A DNA stretch of 20,682 bases. Origin: Pseudomonadota bacterium. GTDB taxonomy: Bacteria > Desulfobacterota > JADFVX01. Positions within the stretch are counted from its first letter, which is position 1, and the number at the start of each line of letters is the position of its first letter. The notes below the pieces were generated by a model. The model saw only the letters and a list, made by a program, of their open reading frames with translations, ran no database searches and was not told where the DNA came from. Positions 6,792 to 14,413 of the stretch are shown here, piece after piece. A program made the position numbers and the translations under genes. The stretch is taken from contig JADFVX010000066.1 of NCBI GenBank assembly GCA_015222755.1, positions 1 to 20,682 of the forward strand. The letters are read 5' to 3'.

Positions 6792-8117
6792 TCAGCGTTT
6801 TTTCTTTCGCCCTGAACGTTCCTTGAAAAGCAGGCGAAAGGGAGTCCCTTCAAAACCGAAGGCCTGTCTTATCTTGTTTTCTATATACCTTGAATAGGAG
6901 AAGTGTATCCCCTCGGGGTGGTTAGTGAAGACAACAAAGGTGGGAGGTTTTGAGGCTATCTGTGTGCCGAAGTAGAGTTTAACAAACTTGTTCTGGTAGG
7001 ATGGAGGATGGTGCCGCCGTGCCGCCTCTTCTATCACGCGGTTCAGTTCAGAAGTCGAGACGCGTTTTGACGCCTGCGCAACTACCTCATCGACAATGTC
7101 CAATACTTTGACGACCCTCTGCCCGGTCAGTGCCGAGATGAAGATTATAGGCGCGTAGCTCATATACTTAAGGTCTATCCTGATTCTGTCTACATACTTG
7201 CCTATAGTGGTATCGTCCTTTTCTATGAGATCCCACTTGTTGACAACTATAACGCAGCCCTTCCCCTTCTCGTGTGCAAAACCGGCAACTTTCTCATCCT
7301 GCTCTGTCACTCCCTCCTGGGCGTCTATAACGAGTATCACAACATCAGTCCGGTCAATAGAACAAAGGGCCTTTACTATTGTATACTTCTCCAGCCGCTC
7401 ACTTACCTTGCTTTTCCGGCGGATACCTGCCGTATCAATCAGTAGATATTTTTTATCATCCCTTTCAAGAAGAGTATTGACCGAGTCCCGTGTCGTACCG
7501 GGAACATCACTCACAAGGAGGCGTTTTTCTCCAAGCAGCCTGTTGACGAGTGAAGATTTTCCCACGTTGGGTCTGCCTATGATAGATATCCGAACCAGGC
7601 CTTCTTCCTGCACATCCTCGGCTTCAGGAAATTCTGCGACAATATCCGACATGAGGCCATCTATTCCACGCTTATGCTCTGCCGAGATGGTATGGAGGTT
7701 TTCAATGCCGAGGCGGTAAAAATCATAGCCTGCCTCTTCATGACTCTCCCCATCGATCTTGTTCACCGCGTAGTGCACAGGTTTTTTCGTCTTACGAAGC
7801 ATGTCCGATACAGTCTCATCGGCAGGGGTCAGCCCCTCCCTCCCATCCATCAGAAAGATAATAACATCGGCCTCCTCAATGGCCAGTTGGGCCTGCTCCC
7901 GCATTTGTGACAGGATAATATCATCAGAGTCAGGCTCAAAACCACCCGTATCTATTAGAGTAAATGCCTTCCCATACCAGTCAACATCACCGTAATTCCT
8001 GTCCCGAGTTACACCGGGCATATTATGGACGATGGCATCACGGGTTCCGGTCAGCCTGTTAAAAAGGGTCGATTTCCCAACATTGGGACGACCCACAATT
8101 GCAACGATAGGTTTCAT
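6792..8117 (-). CDS. der: Ribosome-assembly GTPase Der (EngA)
   Basis: An essential tandem-domain GTPase that acts in late assembly of the 50S ribosomal subunit. At 441 residues it is full length. G domain 1 has GRPNVGKS (9-16), DTGG (56-59) and NKID (119-122); G domain 2 has GRPNVGKS (181-188), DTAG (228-231) and NKWD (293-296). The C-terminal KH-like domain (about 355-435) ends in a basic tail ERSGRKKKR. The ATG at 8117 gives the canonical N-terminus MKPIVAIVGRPNVGKST. It is divergent from the aldolase gene to its right and is followed, after 240 bp, by the FlhF/che cluster. This is a housekeeping gene with no sign of transfer. Confidence 0.97.
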   Translation of the reverse strand: MKPIVAIVGRPNVGKSTLFNRLTGTRDAIVHNMPGVTRDRNYGDVDWYGKAFTLIDTGGFEPDSDDIILSQMREQAQLAIEEADVIIFLMDGREGLTPADETVSDMLRKTKKPVHYAVNKIDGESHEEAGYDFYRLGIENLHTISAEHKRGIDGLMSDIVAEFPEAEDVQEEGLVRISIIGRPNVGKSSLVNRLLGEKRLLVSDVPGTTRDSVNTLLERDDKKYLLIDTAGIRRKSKVSERLEKYTIVKALCSIDRTDVVILVIDAQEGVTEQDEKVAGFAHEKGKGCVIVVNKWDLIEKDDTTIGKYVDRIRIDLKYMSYAPIIFISALTGQRVVKVLDIVDEVVAQASKRVSTSELNRVIEEAARRHHPPSYQNKFVKLYFGTQIASKPPTFVVFTNHPEGIHFSYSRYIENKIRQAFGFEGTPFRLLFKERSGRKKKR

Positions 8118-8197
8118 AGCGGTACATGATAGATGTTTTTCTGATTTTATTCAAGGATGGGGAAGGTTCATTCACTTTCAATAGTGGACAAAGAAAG

Positions 8198-8225
8198 TTG
8201 ACCCTCCTCCTTGTTGAGAGATAAA
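8198..8225 (+). promoter_or_regulatory. Possible sigma-70-type promoter of the aldolase gene
   Basis: TTGACC (8198-8203) and GATAAA (8220-8225) are separated by 16 bp, in the der/aldolase divergent gap and about 75 bp before the aldolase ATG. The match to TTGACA/TATAAT is good for -35 and fair for -10. No experimental or comparative support is available. Confidence 0.35.
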
Positions 8226-8298
8226 TTTCAGGGCCATCATATTCTCCTGTAGGAATCTTAATCAGCTATGTTATCTTTGGTGTAAGAAAGGAGAGTAA

Positions 8299-9096
8299 AT
8301 GGAAATGCCTGATGTTGAGGGTCTGATAGTACCACCAACGACACCCTTTGATGAGTCTATGCTGGTAGATGAAAGGGCTCTTGCTGCACACCTTGGTTTT
8401 CTTGGAGAGCATGGCGTTAAGCGCATTCTGCTTAACGGTACAACGGCTGAGTTTTTCTCACTTATGCCGGAAGAGAGAAGGAGCCTGCTCAAGGTAGCAC
8501 GGCGTAATTTTGATGGTCTAATATTATACAATACAGCAAGTGATAGCCTGCTTCAGTCCCTTGATACCCTTAAGTGGGCAGAGGCAGAAGGTGCTGATGC
8601 GATAGTAGCTATGTTGCCATATTACTATGCAGACGCACCTGAGGAGGGTTTGCTGGATTATTTAAAGACCCTCTCGGAATCCACAAACCTTCCAGTTATT
8701 TTTTACAATTTCACCAAGCATACAAATAACCCTATCACAAGGACAATGCTTAAGGCAGTGGATCACTTTGCTATAAAGGACTCTTCAGGGGATTTTTCTC
8801 TCATAGGATCAACTCCATGCTACCTGGCAGGTACAAGTAGCCGTATTTTAGAGGCCTATAAGGCTGGTGCGAAAGGTTTTGTCAGCTCTATCGCTAATTT
8901 CATACCAGAAACTTATGTCAGGCTTGAAGAACTGCTGAAGTCCGGGGATTTTTCCAGGGTAGAATGTTTACAAAATGAGATTAATACCATAAGAGCAAAG
9001 ATGACAGCCTCTAATGAAATAGCAGGGATCAAGAAAGAACTTTCAAGGCTTATAAAAGGCTACCCCGCAAGGGTGCGACTACCTCTTGTCGAGTAG
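8299..9096 (+). CDS. DapA/NanA-superfamily (DHDPS/NAL family) class I aldolase or lyase, substrate unknown
   Basis: A TIM-barrel lyase that forms a Schiff base with a 2-keto acid. It shows GTTAE (47-51; family GTTGE), PYYYADAPEEGL (107-118), the catalytic tyrosine in VIFYNF (Y136) and the Schiff-base lysine in AIKDSSGD (K160). It is 265 residues long, against about 290 for most relatives, and lacks much of the C-terminal helical part. The position of E. coli DapA Arg138 (in NVPSRTG), which holds the aspartate semialdehyde carboxylate, reads NFTKHTN, so true dihydrodipicolinate synthase activity is doubtful. A sugar-acid aldolase such as a KDG- or NAL-type enzyme is possible. The ATG has AGGAG six bases upstream. 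It stands apart from lysA, next to a DUF423 gene. Confidence 0.8.
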   Translation: MEMPDVEGLIVPPTTPFDESMLVDERALAAHLGFLGEHGVKRILLNGTTAEFFSLMPEERRSLLKVARRNFDGLILYNTASDSLLQSLDTLKWAEAEGADAIVAMLPYYYADAPEEGLLDYLKTLSESTNLPVIFYNFTKHTNNPITRTMLKAVDHFAIKDSSGDFSLIGSTPCYLAGTSSRILEAYKAGAKGFVSSIANFIPETYVRLEELLKSGDFSRVECLQNEINTIRAKMTASNEIAGIKKELSRLIKGYPARVRLPLVE

Positions 9097-9194
9097 TTTT
9101 GTAGCCTGCATGACTTTCATGACGATCCGAATTAAATAGGGACAGCTGATCGATCAATACCCACTTCGGACCTTAAAAAAGAAAAGGAGAAATA

Positions 9195-9569
9195 ATGGTT
9201 AAATTCTGGCTCGTCTCAGCATCAATATTCGGATTTCTAAGCGTTGCACTCGGCGCCTTCGGGGCCCATGCCCTGAAAGATGTTCTAAGTGCCCATGGGA
9301 AATCGATCTATGAAAAAGCTATTCACTACCAGATGTTTCACACCATCGCCTTATTTGCTGTCGGTCTTTTGCAGTACCAGTTTAAAGAACTCTCCTTCTC
9401 TCCCGCAGGATGGGGATTCTTTTTAGGAATTCTCATTTTTTCAGGGAGCCTCTATGCCTTGTCTTTGACCGGCATTAAATGGCTAGGTGCAATCACACCG
9501 ATTGGTGGAACAGCATTTATTATCGGATGGCTCTGGATGGCATATACCCTGGGTAAATCGACGATATAG
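9195..9569 (+). CDS. DUF423 (YgdD/YwdK) family membrane protein
   Basis: A 124-residue, very hydrophobic protein with four predicted membrane helices (about 4-26, 43-61, 70-90, 98-118). The family hallmark GAFGAHAL (residues 20-27) and the following HYQMFHTIALF are both present. The length is typical of DUF423. Its function is not established; it is an inner-membrane protein found in many bacteria. AAAAGGAG lies eight bases before the ATG. About 100 bp separates it from the aldolase gene, so it may share its transcript or have its own promoter. Confidence 0.9.
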   Translation: MVKFWLVSASIFGFLSVALGAFGAHALKDVLSAHGKSIYEKAIHYQMFHTIALFAVGLLQYQFKELSFSPAGWGFFLGILIFSGSLYALSLTGIKWLGAITPIGGTAFIIGWLWMAYTLGKSTI

Positions 9570-9590
9570 ATCCTTAGCCCCGCCTCAAAA

Positions 9591-9625
9591 CAAAAAAGCC
9601 CCTAAGCGCTTTGCCGCTCCGGACT
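9591..9625 (-). terminator. Intrinsic terminator downstream of yaaA
   Basis: On the minus strand an imperfect hairpin (AGTCC...AGCG-gcaaag-CGCT...GGGCT, with one G-U pair) is followed by TTTTTTG. It lies 33 bp past the yaaA stop and separates the convergent DUF423 and yaaA genes. Confidence 0.65.
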
Positions 9626-9657
9626 CTTTGAGGTTCTCGCCTTAATGATATACTCAC

Positions 9658-10428
9658 TTACTGTTCGCGTGTAAAGGTCCATTGACCAGATGATGACAGC
9701 GATTCGTTGAATGAGTAGCCCTGGGCATTGAATGATTTTATAGCATGAGGGCTTATTATCTTGTTTTTGATGATGTAATTGCTCATGAGGCCGCGCGCCC
9801 GTTTGGCACTAAAGGAGATGATTTTATATTTCCCTCCCTTAAGTTCCTTAAAGACCGGCGTTATTACCCCTGCCTTGAGCGATTTCAGGTTTATCGTTTT
9901 GAAATACTCCTGAGAGGCGAGGTTAAGGACTATTGGCTCTTCCTCATCTTTCATGTTTTCGTTAATTGTTTCAGTGATGCTATCTCCCCAGAAGGAGTAG
10001 AGGCCTTTGCCTGCCGGTGTATCAAGGGGAGAACCCATTTCAAGGCGATAAGGCTGGATCAGGTCGAGCGGCCTTAGTATTCCATAAAGACCGGAAAGAA
10101 TCCTTAAATGTTTTTGTGCAAAGTCAAGTTCCTCGTCATCAAACTCCCTGGCATTCAGGCCTTCATAGACATCGCCTGTAAAGGCAAAAATGGCCGCCTT
10201 TGAATTTTCGGGAGTAAAGGGCTTGTGCCAGTCCTGGAACCGCTCATAATTGAGGTGAGCAAGTTTTTCGCCCACCTCCATGAGTGAGGATATGTCATCA
10301 GGTGTCATTTGCCTTAGCCTCTCGATTAGAAGAGACGAGTCCTGAAGAAAGAGGGGCAAGGTATAGTTTTCTACTGATCTTTCCTTGTCAAAGTTGAGTG
10401 TTTTCGCCGGAGAGAGGAGGATGAGCAT
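9658..10428 (-). CDS. yaaA: Peroxide-stress protein YaaA (DUF328/UPF0246)
   Basis: A 256-residue full-length YaaA homologue, starting with the diagnostic MLILLSPAKTLNF and containing FTGDVYEGLNA (about 75-85), LRILSGLYGILRPLDLIQPYR (107-127) and the C-terminal AKRARGLM. In E. coli, YaaA lowers free intracellular iron and so limits Fenton damage during peroxide stress; it is cytoplasmic and binds DNA. Here it is the last gene of a three-gene minus-strand group, 17 bp after the CcmI-domain gene. It faces tpx and a cytochrome c peroxidase across a divergent promoter region, consistent with a shared oxidative-stress theme. The ATG has an upstream GGAAGGG at somewhat long spacing. Confidence 0.95.
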   Translation of the reverse strand: MLILLSPAKTLNFDKERSVENYTLPLFLQDSSLLIERLRQMTPDDISSLMEVGEKLAHLNYERFQDWHKPFTPENSKAAIFAFTGDVYEGLNAREFDDEELDFAQKHLRILSGLYGILRPLDLIQPYRLEMGSPLDTPAGKGLYSFWGDSITETINENMKDEEEPIVLNLASQEYFKTINLKSLKAGVITPVFKELKGGKYKIISFSAKRARGLMSNYIIKNKIISPHAIKSFNAQGYSFNESLSSSGQWTFTREQ

Positions 10429-10445
10429 AAATGACGAATCCCTTC

Positions 10446-10850
10446 CTACTTTATAACTTCATTGATTTGAATAGCTATCCTCTTTGATGATCCTACTTTA
10501 ACACCTTTTACAATCCCCTGCAGATCTCCACTGGCAGGCACAGCCTTGCCCGATTTGGATACTCTTGCCACGAGGTTGACTTCCTTAAAGTTTGAGAGTT
10601 TAAATGCCGGGGTCATTGCCATTGAATCGTTAAGACTAAATGATGCGGGAAGGTCCTTTGCCTGAAGGCTTACAATGGCAAGAGGCATTCTCGGCCCACT
10701 GGCAGCCTGGGCAAAGATGAAAAGAGTGTCTGTGGGAGAAACCTTTTTTCCAAGAGCAGGACTGATGCTTACCTTTCCCTTCAGGTCGCCAGAGGCCAAT
10801 GCCGGCATTGAAGTCGATAACAGTATTAAAAGTGTCAATAAAATGCGCAT
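10446..10850 (-). CDS. Secreted stand-alone CcmI (CycH) C-terminal-type domain protein
   Basis: The 134-residue protein starts with a signal peptide (MRILLTLLILLSTSMPALA, likely cut after ALA at 17-19). The remainder resembles the periplasmic C-terminal domain of the cytochrome c maturation protein CcmI/CycH: GKVSISPALGKKVSPTDTLF, IFAQAASGPRMPLAIVSLQA, KDLPASFSLNDSMAM and VARVSKSGKAVPASGDLQG. In CcmI this domain binds apocytochrome c. No TPR or membrane part of CcmI is fused here. The ATG at 10850 is chosen over one six codons upstream because AAGGAG lies just before it and the signal peptide then begins properly. It lies between a PCP_red-like gene and yaaA. A role in cytochrome handling is inference. 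Confidence 0.8.
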   Translation of the reverse strand: MRILLTLLILLSTSMPALASGDLKGKVSISPALGKKVSPTDTLFIFAQAASGPRMPLAIVSLQAKDLPASFSLNDSMAMTPAFKLSNFKEVNLVARVSKSGKAVPASGDLQGIVKGVKVGSSKRIAIQINEVIK

Positions 10851-10895
10851 TTCAAACTCCTTTGTCAATTTGATTGTGTTAACAGGAATAGAGAT

Positions 10896-11072
10896 TTATC
10901 CCTTCCCCATGCTACCCGCTCTTACTTCATTAACTAAATTGGCACCTATCGTTTTAAAACCTTTCTCCTGGGCCATTTTTTCGATTTTTCTCCTCGCCAT
11001 CGGCCTTACAAAAACAGGCGCTCTGTTGATAAGCTCTTCGGCTTCTTTGGTCCACGTGAGGTCCATATCCAT
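10896..11072 (-). CDS. Small PCP_red-domain-like protein (58 aa)
   Basis: A 58-codon gene with a strong AAGGAG seven bases before its ATG. The product, starting MDMDLTWTKEAEELINRAPV, continues FVRPMARRKIEKMAQEKG. This matches the pattern of the PCP_red domain (the C-terminal domain of light-independent protochlorophyllide reductase subunit B): W-x-x-E-A-x-x-L, then PxFVRxxARRKIExxAxxKG. In photosynthetic relatives the domain sits at the end of BchB/ChlB; free-standing short versions occur in non-photosynthetic bacteria and have no settled function. It is soluble and basic. It leads the minus-strand group with the CcmI-domain gene (45 bp downstream) and yaaA. Domain assignment is from pattern memory. 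Confidence 0.75.
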   Translation of the reverse strand: MDMDLTWTKEAEELINRAPVFVRPMARRKIEKMAQEKGFKTIGANLVNEVRAGSMGKG

Positions 11073-11093
11073 TTACTTGCTCCTTTTTAAATT

Positions 11094-11122
11094 ATTATTT
11101 GTGATAATTTTTCACTTACCAA
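11094..11122 (-). promoter_or_regulatory. Possible promoter with internal dyad for the PCP_red/CcmI-like/yaaA unit
   Basis: On the minus strand TTGGTA (11122-11117) and AATAAT (11099-11094) have 17-bp spacing and sit about 20 bp before the first gene. The spacer almost exactly contains a dyad GTGA-N7-TCAC (11101-11115), a possible operator. Both assignments are by eye only. Confidence 0.35.
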
Positions 11123-11261
11123 ATAGATGTTCAATAGATTAAAGGGTTGCAAAAATATTTCTCTTTTTTGATATTAGAATTTTTGATAGGTCGCATTAAA
11201 TAAAAGAGACAAGGGGGATAATAATTTAAAAAAACAAACTGACAGATTTTTTTTGAATCCC

Positions 11262-11290
11262 TTGCAGGCCTGTGACATCCAAAGTTAAAA
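11262..11290 (+). promoter_or_regulatory. tpx: Possible sigma-70-type promoter of tpx
   Basis: TTGCAG (11262-11267) and TTAAAA (11285-11290) with 17-bp spacing, 36 bp before the tpx ATG. The surrounding DNA is AT-rich. No clear OxyR or PerR site was recognised. Confidence 0.35.
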
Positions 11291-11326
11291 TTTAAACATT
11301 AAACAGATAATTAAAGGAGAAATATA

Positions 11327-11860
11327 ATGGAAAGAACAAATGTAATTACAGTAAAAGGAAATGGCGTAACGCTTATCGGACCGGAACTTAAGGCAGGCGA
11401 CAAGGCCCCTGATTTTACAGTTGTTGACAAGGGTCTTCAGGAGAGGAAGCTTTCGGACTTTGCAGGTAAGGTCAAGCTGCTTAGTGTTACACCATCTTTA
11501 GATACACCCGTCTGCGACGCTCAGGCAAGGCGCTTTAATGAGGAGGCTGCCAAACTGGGGGGCAATGTGGCTCTTATAAATATCAGCATGGACCTCCCCT
11601 TTGCTATAGGCAGGTTCTGCACGGCTGCAGGGATAGATAAGGTTGAAACCTTGTCGGACCACAGGGATGCTTCATTCGGCAAGGCATACGGTGTGCTCAT
11701 CAAGGAGCTGAGGCTTCATGCGAGGGCGATCTTTGTCGTCGATGCCGAAGACAAGGTCACCTATGTTGAGATCGTTCCTGAAATGGTTGATAACCCGAAC
11801 TTTGATGCAGCCCTTGCGGCGGCCCAAGCGGCAGCTCCGAAGGTAGCAGCAGCAGCCTGA
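11327..11860 (+). CDS. tpx: Thiol peroxidase Tpx (atypical 2-Cys peroxiredoxin)
   Basis: It reduces H2O2 and alkyl hydroperoxides, usually with thioredoxin as reductant. Residues 20-165 are the peroxiredoxin fold with the peroxidatic site TPSLDTPVC (C63, with T60), the resolving cysteine in GRFCTAAG (C98) and the active-site arginine in HARAIF (R132). SDHRDASFGKAYGV is typical of Tpx. At 177 residues it is about 10 longer than most Tpx proteins because of an alanine-rich tail (AALAAAQAAAPKVAAAA). AAAGGAG precedes the ATG. The gene is monocistronic, with its own terminator, and divergent from the yaaA group. Confidence 0.97.
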   Translation: MERTNVITVKGNGVTLIGPELKAGDKAPDFTVVDKGLQERKLSDFAGKVKLLSVTPSLDTPVCDAQARRFNEEAAKLGGNVALINISMDLPFAIGRFCTAAGIDKVETLSDHRDASFGKAYGVLIKELRLHARAIFVVDAEDKVTYVEIVPEMVDNPNFDAALAAAQAAAPKVAAAA

Positions 11861-11883
11861 TAAAAAGGACATCAAATAATTTT

Positions 11884-11910
11884 AAAAGGGCGCTTAATGC
11901 GCCCTTTTTT
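11884..11910 (+). terminator. Intrinsic terminator of tpx
   Basis: AAAAGGGCGC-ttaat-GCGCCC followed by six T residues, 24 bp past the tpx stop. The GC stem is perfect. Confidence 0.9.
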
Positions 11911-11970
11911 GAATCTTTTATGTATACTGATGCGTCTAATCCGGAAACTTTGCAAACTAAAGGAGGAAAG

Positions 11971-12996
11971 ATGAGAAACCTAGTCTTGTTATTAATAGTA
12001 AGTTTAGCCTTGGCTTCAAATGCTGTGGCAGCTGATGATTTGAGGAAAGAGGCCTTTGAGTCAGACTTAAGACCTATCCCCTCGGACCGGGCAATATTAA
12101 ATAAGTTGATTGGTAATCCCGATAAAAAGCAGGTTGAACTGGGCAAGAAACTCTTCTTTGATCCAAGGCTCTCAAAGAGCGGACTTATAAGTTGCAACAC
12201 CTGCCATAATCTTGCTACCGGTGGTGTTGATGGTGTAGCTTCCGCCATTGGGCACAAATGGACATCCAACCCGCACAATCTTGGTTCTCCTACCGTATAT
12301 AATGCCGTATTTAGCTCTGTTCAAATGTGGGACGGCAGGTTCCCTGATCTCGAAGAACAGGCTAAAGGACCAATCTCTGCCGGCCCCGAGATGGCTTCTC
12401 CTCCTGAACTTGTTGTGGAAAGAATCAAATCGATCCCGGCCTATGTTCAGGAGTTCAAAAGGGCCTTTCCAAAAGATAAAGATCCTGCGACCTTTGATAA
12501 CGTAGCCAGGGCCATTGCAGCCTTTGAAAGGACACTGGTGACGCCGTCAAGATTCGACAAATTTCTTAATGGCGATGATAAGGCTCTCACAAAGAAGCAG
12601 AGAAGCGGCCTCAAGGTATTTATCGCTAAAGGCTGTGTTGGCTGTCATACCGGAATAGGCGTAGGCGGAGGCAGCATGCAACCCTTCCCAATGACAGACA
12701 ATCCTTACAAGTATGCAAATATTGGGGATTTCAAGGGGAATAAAGAAGGCCTGGTAAAGGTCCCGACGTTGAGAAATATTACACAGACGGCCCCATACTT
12801 TCATAACGGTGCGGTATGGTCTCTGAAGGAAGCAGTACGGATCATGGGAAAGACCCAGCTTGATGCTGACCTGTCAGACAATGAAGCTAGCGACATAGTG
12901 GCCTTTCTCGGAAGCCTTAAAGGGAAAAAGCCGAGCATAACTTACCCTGTTTTGCCTGAATCCACTGATGAGACTCCGAGGCCAGATGCCGAATAG
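11971..12996 (+). CDS. Periplasmic di-haem cytochrome c peroxidase (CcpA/MauG family)
   Basis: It reduces H2O2 to water with electrons from c-type cytochromes, in the periplasm. The 341-residue precursor has a signal peptide (1-20, ending SNAVA). Two haem c sites are present: CNTCH (75-79) in the N-terminal domain and CVGCH (222-226) in the C-terminal domain. QMWDGRFPDLEEQAKGPI (118-135), AFERTLVTPSRFDKFLNG (184-201) and VPTLRNITQTAPYFHNGAV (264-282) are family signatures. The start at 11971 is preferred to the upstream ATG at 11920 because AGGAGG lies just before it and the signal peptide then starts at once; the upstream ATG also lies close behind the tpx terminator. With tpx it forms a peroxide-defence pair. 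It has its own terminator. Confidence 0.94.
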   Translation: MRNLVLLLIVSLALASNAVAADDLRKEAFESDLRPIPSDRAILNKLIGNPDKKQVELGKKLFFDPRLSKSGLISCNTCHNLATGGVDGVASAIGHKWTSNPHNLGSPTVYNAVFSSVQMWDGRFPDLEEQAKGPISAGPEMASPPELVVERIKSIPAYVQEFKRAFPKDKDPATFDNVARAIAAFERTLVTPSRFDKFLNGDDKALTKKQRSGLKVFIAKGCVGCHTGIGVGGGSMQPFPMTDNPYKYANIGDFKGNKEGLVKVPTLRNITQTAPYFHNGAVWSLKEAVRIMGKTQLDADLSDNEASDIVAFLGSLKGKKPSITYPVLPESTDETPRPDAE

Positions 12997-13034
12997 GGAA
13001 CTATTTATTTAATTATTAACTTAAAATCAATTTC

Positions 13035-13065
13035 AGAGGAGGTGAGCATTCACCTCCTCTTTTTA
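13035..13065 (+). terminator. Intrinsic terminator of the cytochrome c peroxidase gene
   Basis: A perfect 11-bp stem AGAGGAGGTGA with loop GCAT (13035-13060) is followed by TTTTATT. Confidence 0.92.
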
Positions 13066-13137
13066 TTGTTATAATAGCGACTGTTTTAATCGCCAGCCCA
13101 GGTTCAAAACAAAAAAGCCCTTTTCCTTATATCTACA

Positions 13138-13166
13138 TTGATTTTACACTATTATTGAGGTATTCT
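13138..13166 (+). promoter_or_regulatory. Possible promoter of the arg-lysA operon
   Basis: TTGATT (13138-13143) and TATTCT (13161-13166) with 17-bp spacing, about 50 bp before the argD ATG. It lies downstream of the peroxidase terminator, where a promoter is needed. No ArgR box was recognised. Confidence 0.4.
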
Positions 13167-13216
13167 GTTGAGTCATAATTAAGTAGTGAGCGACGTAAAT
13201 CACCTGCCAAAACAAA

Positions 13217-14413
13217 ATGAAAACAGAAGAGATAATAGATAAAACTGAAAAATATGTCGCATCCACCTATGGACGCTACCCCGTGGCACTTGTCAAGGGC
13301 GAGGGGGCGAAGGTATGGGACGCCGATGGCAAAGAATATCTCGATTTTGTATCGGGTCTTGCCGTATGCAACCTTGGACACTCCCACCCGGCAGTCGTAA
13401 CAGCAATAAAAGACCAGGCCGAGAAGCTAATCCATGTCTCCAATCTCTACCATATCGAAGCTCAGTCAGAACTGGCAAAGATACTTGTAGAAAACTCCTT
13501 TGCCGATAAGGTGTTCTTTGGCAACAGCGGGGCCGAGGCAAATGAAGCTGCAATAAAGCTTGCCAGAAGGTACAGCTTCGACCATTTTGGTAAAGACCGC
13601 TACGAGATAATATGCATGAAACAGTCCTTCCACGGAAGGACCATGGCTACTATAACAGCTACGGGGCAGGAAAAGTTCAGCAAAGGCTTTGAGCCTCTGC
13701 TTCCTGGCTTCAGGCATGTAGCATTTGATGACATTACTGCACTTAGAAAGGCTATTAATCCTCGCACTTGTGCCGTCATGCTTGAACCGATCCAGGGTGA
13801 AGGCGGGGTCAACATCCCCTCCGAGGGTTACCTCAGGGGAGTCCGTGAACTTTGCGATAGAAACAATATCCTCCTTATACTGGATGAAGTGCAGGTCGGC
13901 ATGGGACGTACAGGTAAGCTCTTTGCCCACGAGCATTACGGTATTAAGCCGGACATCATGACCCTTGCCAAGGGGATAGCCAGCGGCGTGCCCATGGGTG
14001 CCATGTTGGCAACAGATAAGGTAATGAGCAGCTTTGTCCCCGGAACGCATGCCAGCACATTCGGTGGAAACCCGCTTTCATCGGCTACAGGGATTGCCGT
14101 AATGAAGGCAATATATGAAGAAAAGATCCTTGAGAACTGTGCCGAAATGGGAAAAGCCCTGGAGAAGAGACTTAAATCGCTGAAAAAGAAATATGCCTTT
14201 ATCAAAGAGATTCGCGGCAAGGGATTGATATACGGCATGGAGCTGGACTTTGAAGGCGGGGATATAGTCCAATCTGCCCTGAAAAGAGGGCTCCTCTTAA
14301 ACTGCGCGGCGGGGAAGGTTTTACGCTTTCTGCCTCCACTGACTATTACAGAAGGCGAAATTGATGAGATGTTTGCAACGCTGGACTCTCTACTCACTGA
14401 GGCCAAAAGATGA
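13217..14413 (+). CDS. argD: Acetylornithine aminotransferase
   Basis: A PLP enzyme of arginine biosynthesis that converts N-acetylglutamate semialdehyde to N-acetylornithine; the enzyme often also serves the DapC step of lysine synthesis, which fits the lysA at the operon end. It is 398 residues, normal length. Motifs: YLDFVSGLAVCNLGHSHP (41-58), FGNSGAEANEAAIKLAR (101-117), SFHGRTMATITATG (137-150), LDEVQVGMGRTG (222-233) and the PLP lysine in TLAKGIASGVPMGAM (K252). An in-frame TAA at 13196 makes this ATG the first possible start, but it has no clear Shine-Dalgarno sequence, unlike the genes that follow. It overlaps argF by four bases (ATGA), implying translational coupling. Confidence 0.96.
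   Translation: MKTEEIIDKTEKYVASTYGRYPVALVKGEGAKVWDADGKEYLDFVSGLAVCNLGHSHPAVVTAIKDQAEKLIHVSNLYHIEAQSELAKILVENSFADKVFFGNSGAEANEAAIKLARRYSFDHFGKDRYEIICMKQSFHGRTMATITATGQEKFSKGFEPLLPGFRHVAFDDITALRKAINPRTCAVMLEPIQGEGGVNIPSEGYLRGVRELCDRNNILLILDEVQVGMGRTGKLFAHEHYGIKPDIMTLAKGIASGVPMGAMLATDKVMSSFVPGTHASTFGGNPLSSATGIAVMKAIYEEKILENCAEMGKALEKRLKSLKKKYAFIKEIRGKGLIYGMELDFEGGDIVQSALKRGLLLNCAAGKVLRFLPPLTITEGEIDEMFATLDSLLTEAKR

Noticed and set aside
6593..6853. 86-codon minus-strand frame overlapping the end of der
   Set aside because: Composition is phenylalanine-rich and AT-driven, it overlaps der in another frame, and no SD or family pattern was seen.
8299..9096. Assignment of the aldolase gene as dapA of the lysine pathway
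   Set aside because: Key DapA substrate residues differ and the gene is remote from lysA; kept as family-level call only.
11920..11970. Longer start for the cytochrome c peroxidase
   Set aside because: The 17 extra residues precede a perfect signal peptide, lie close behind the tpx terminator, and the internal ATG at 11971 has a strong AGGAGG.
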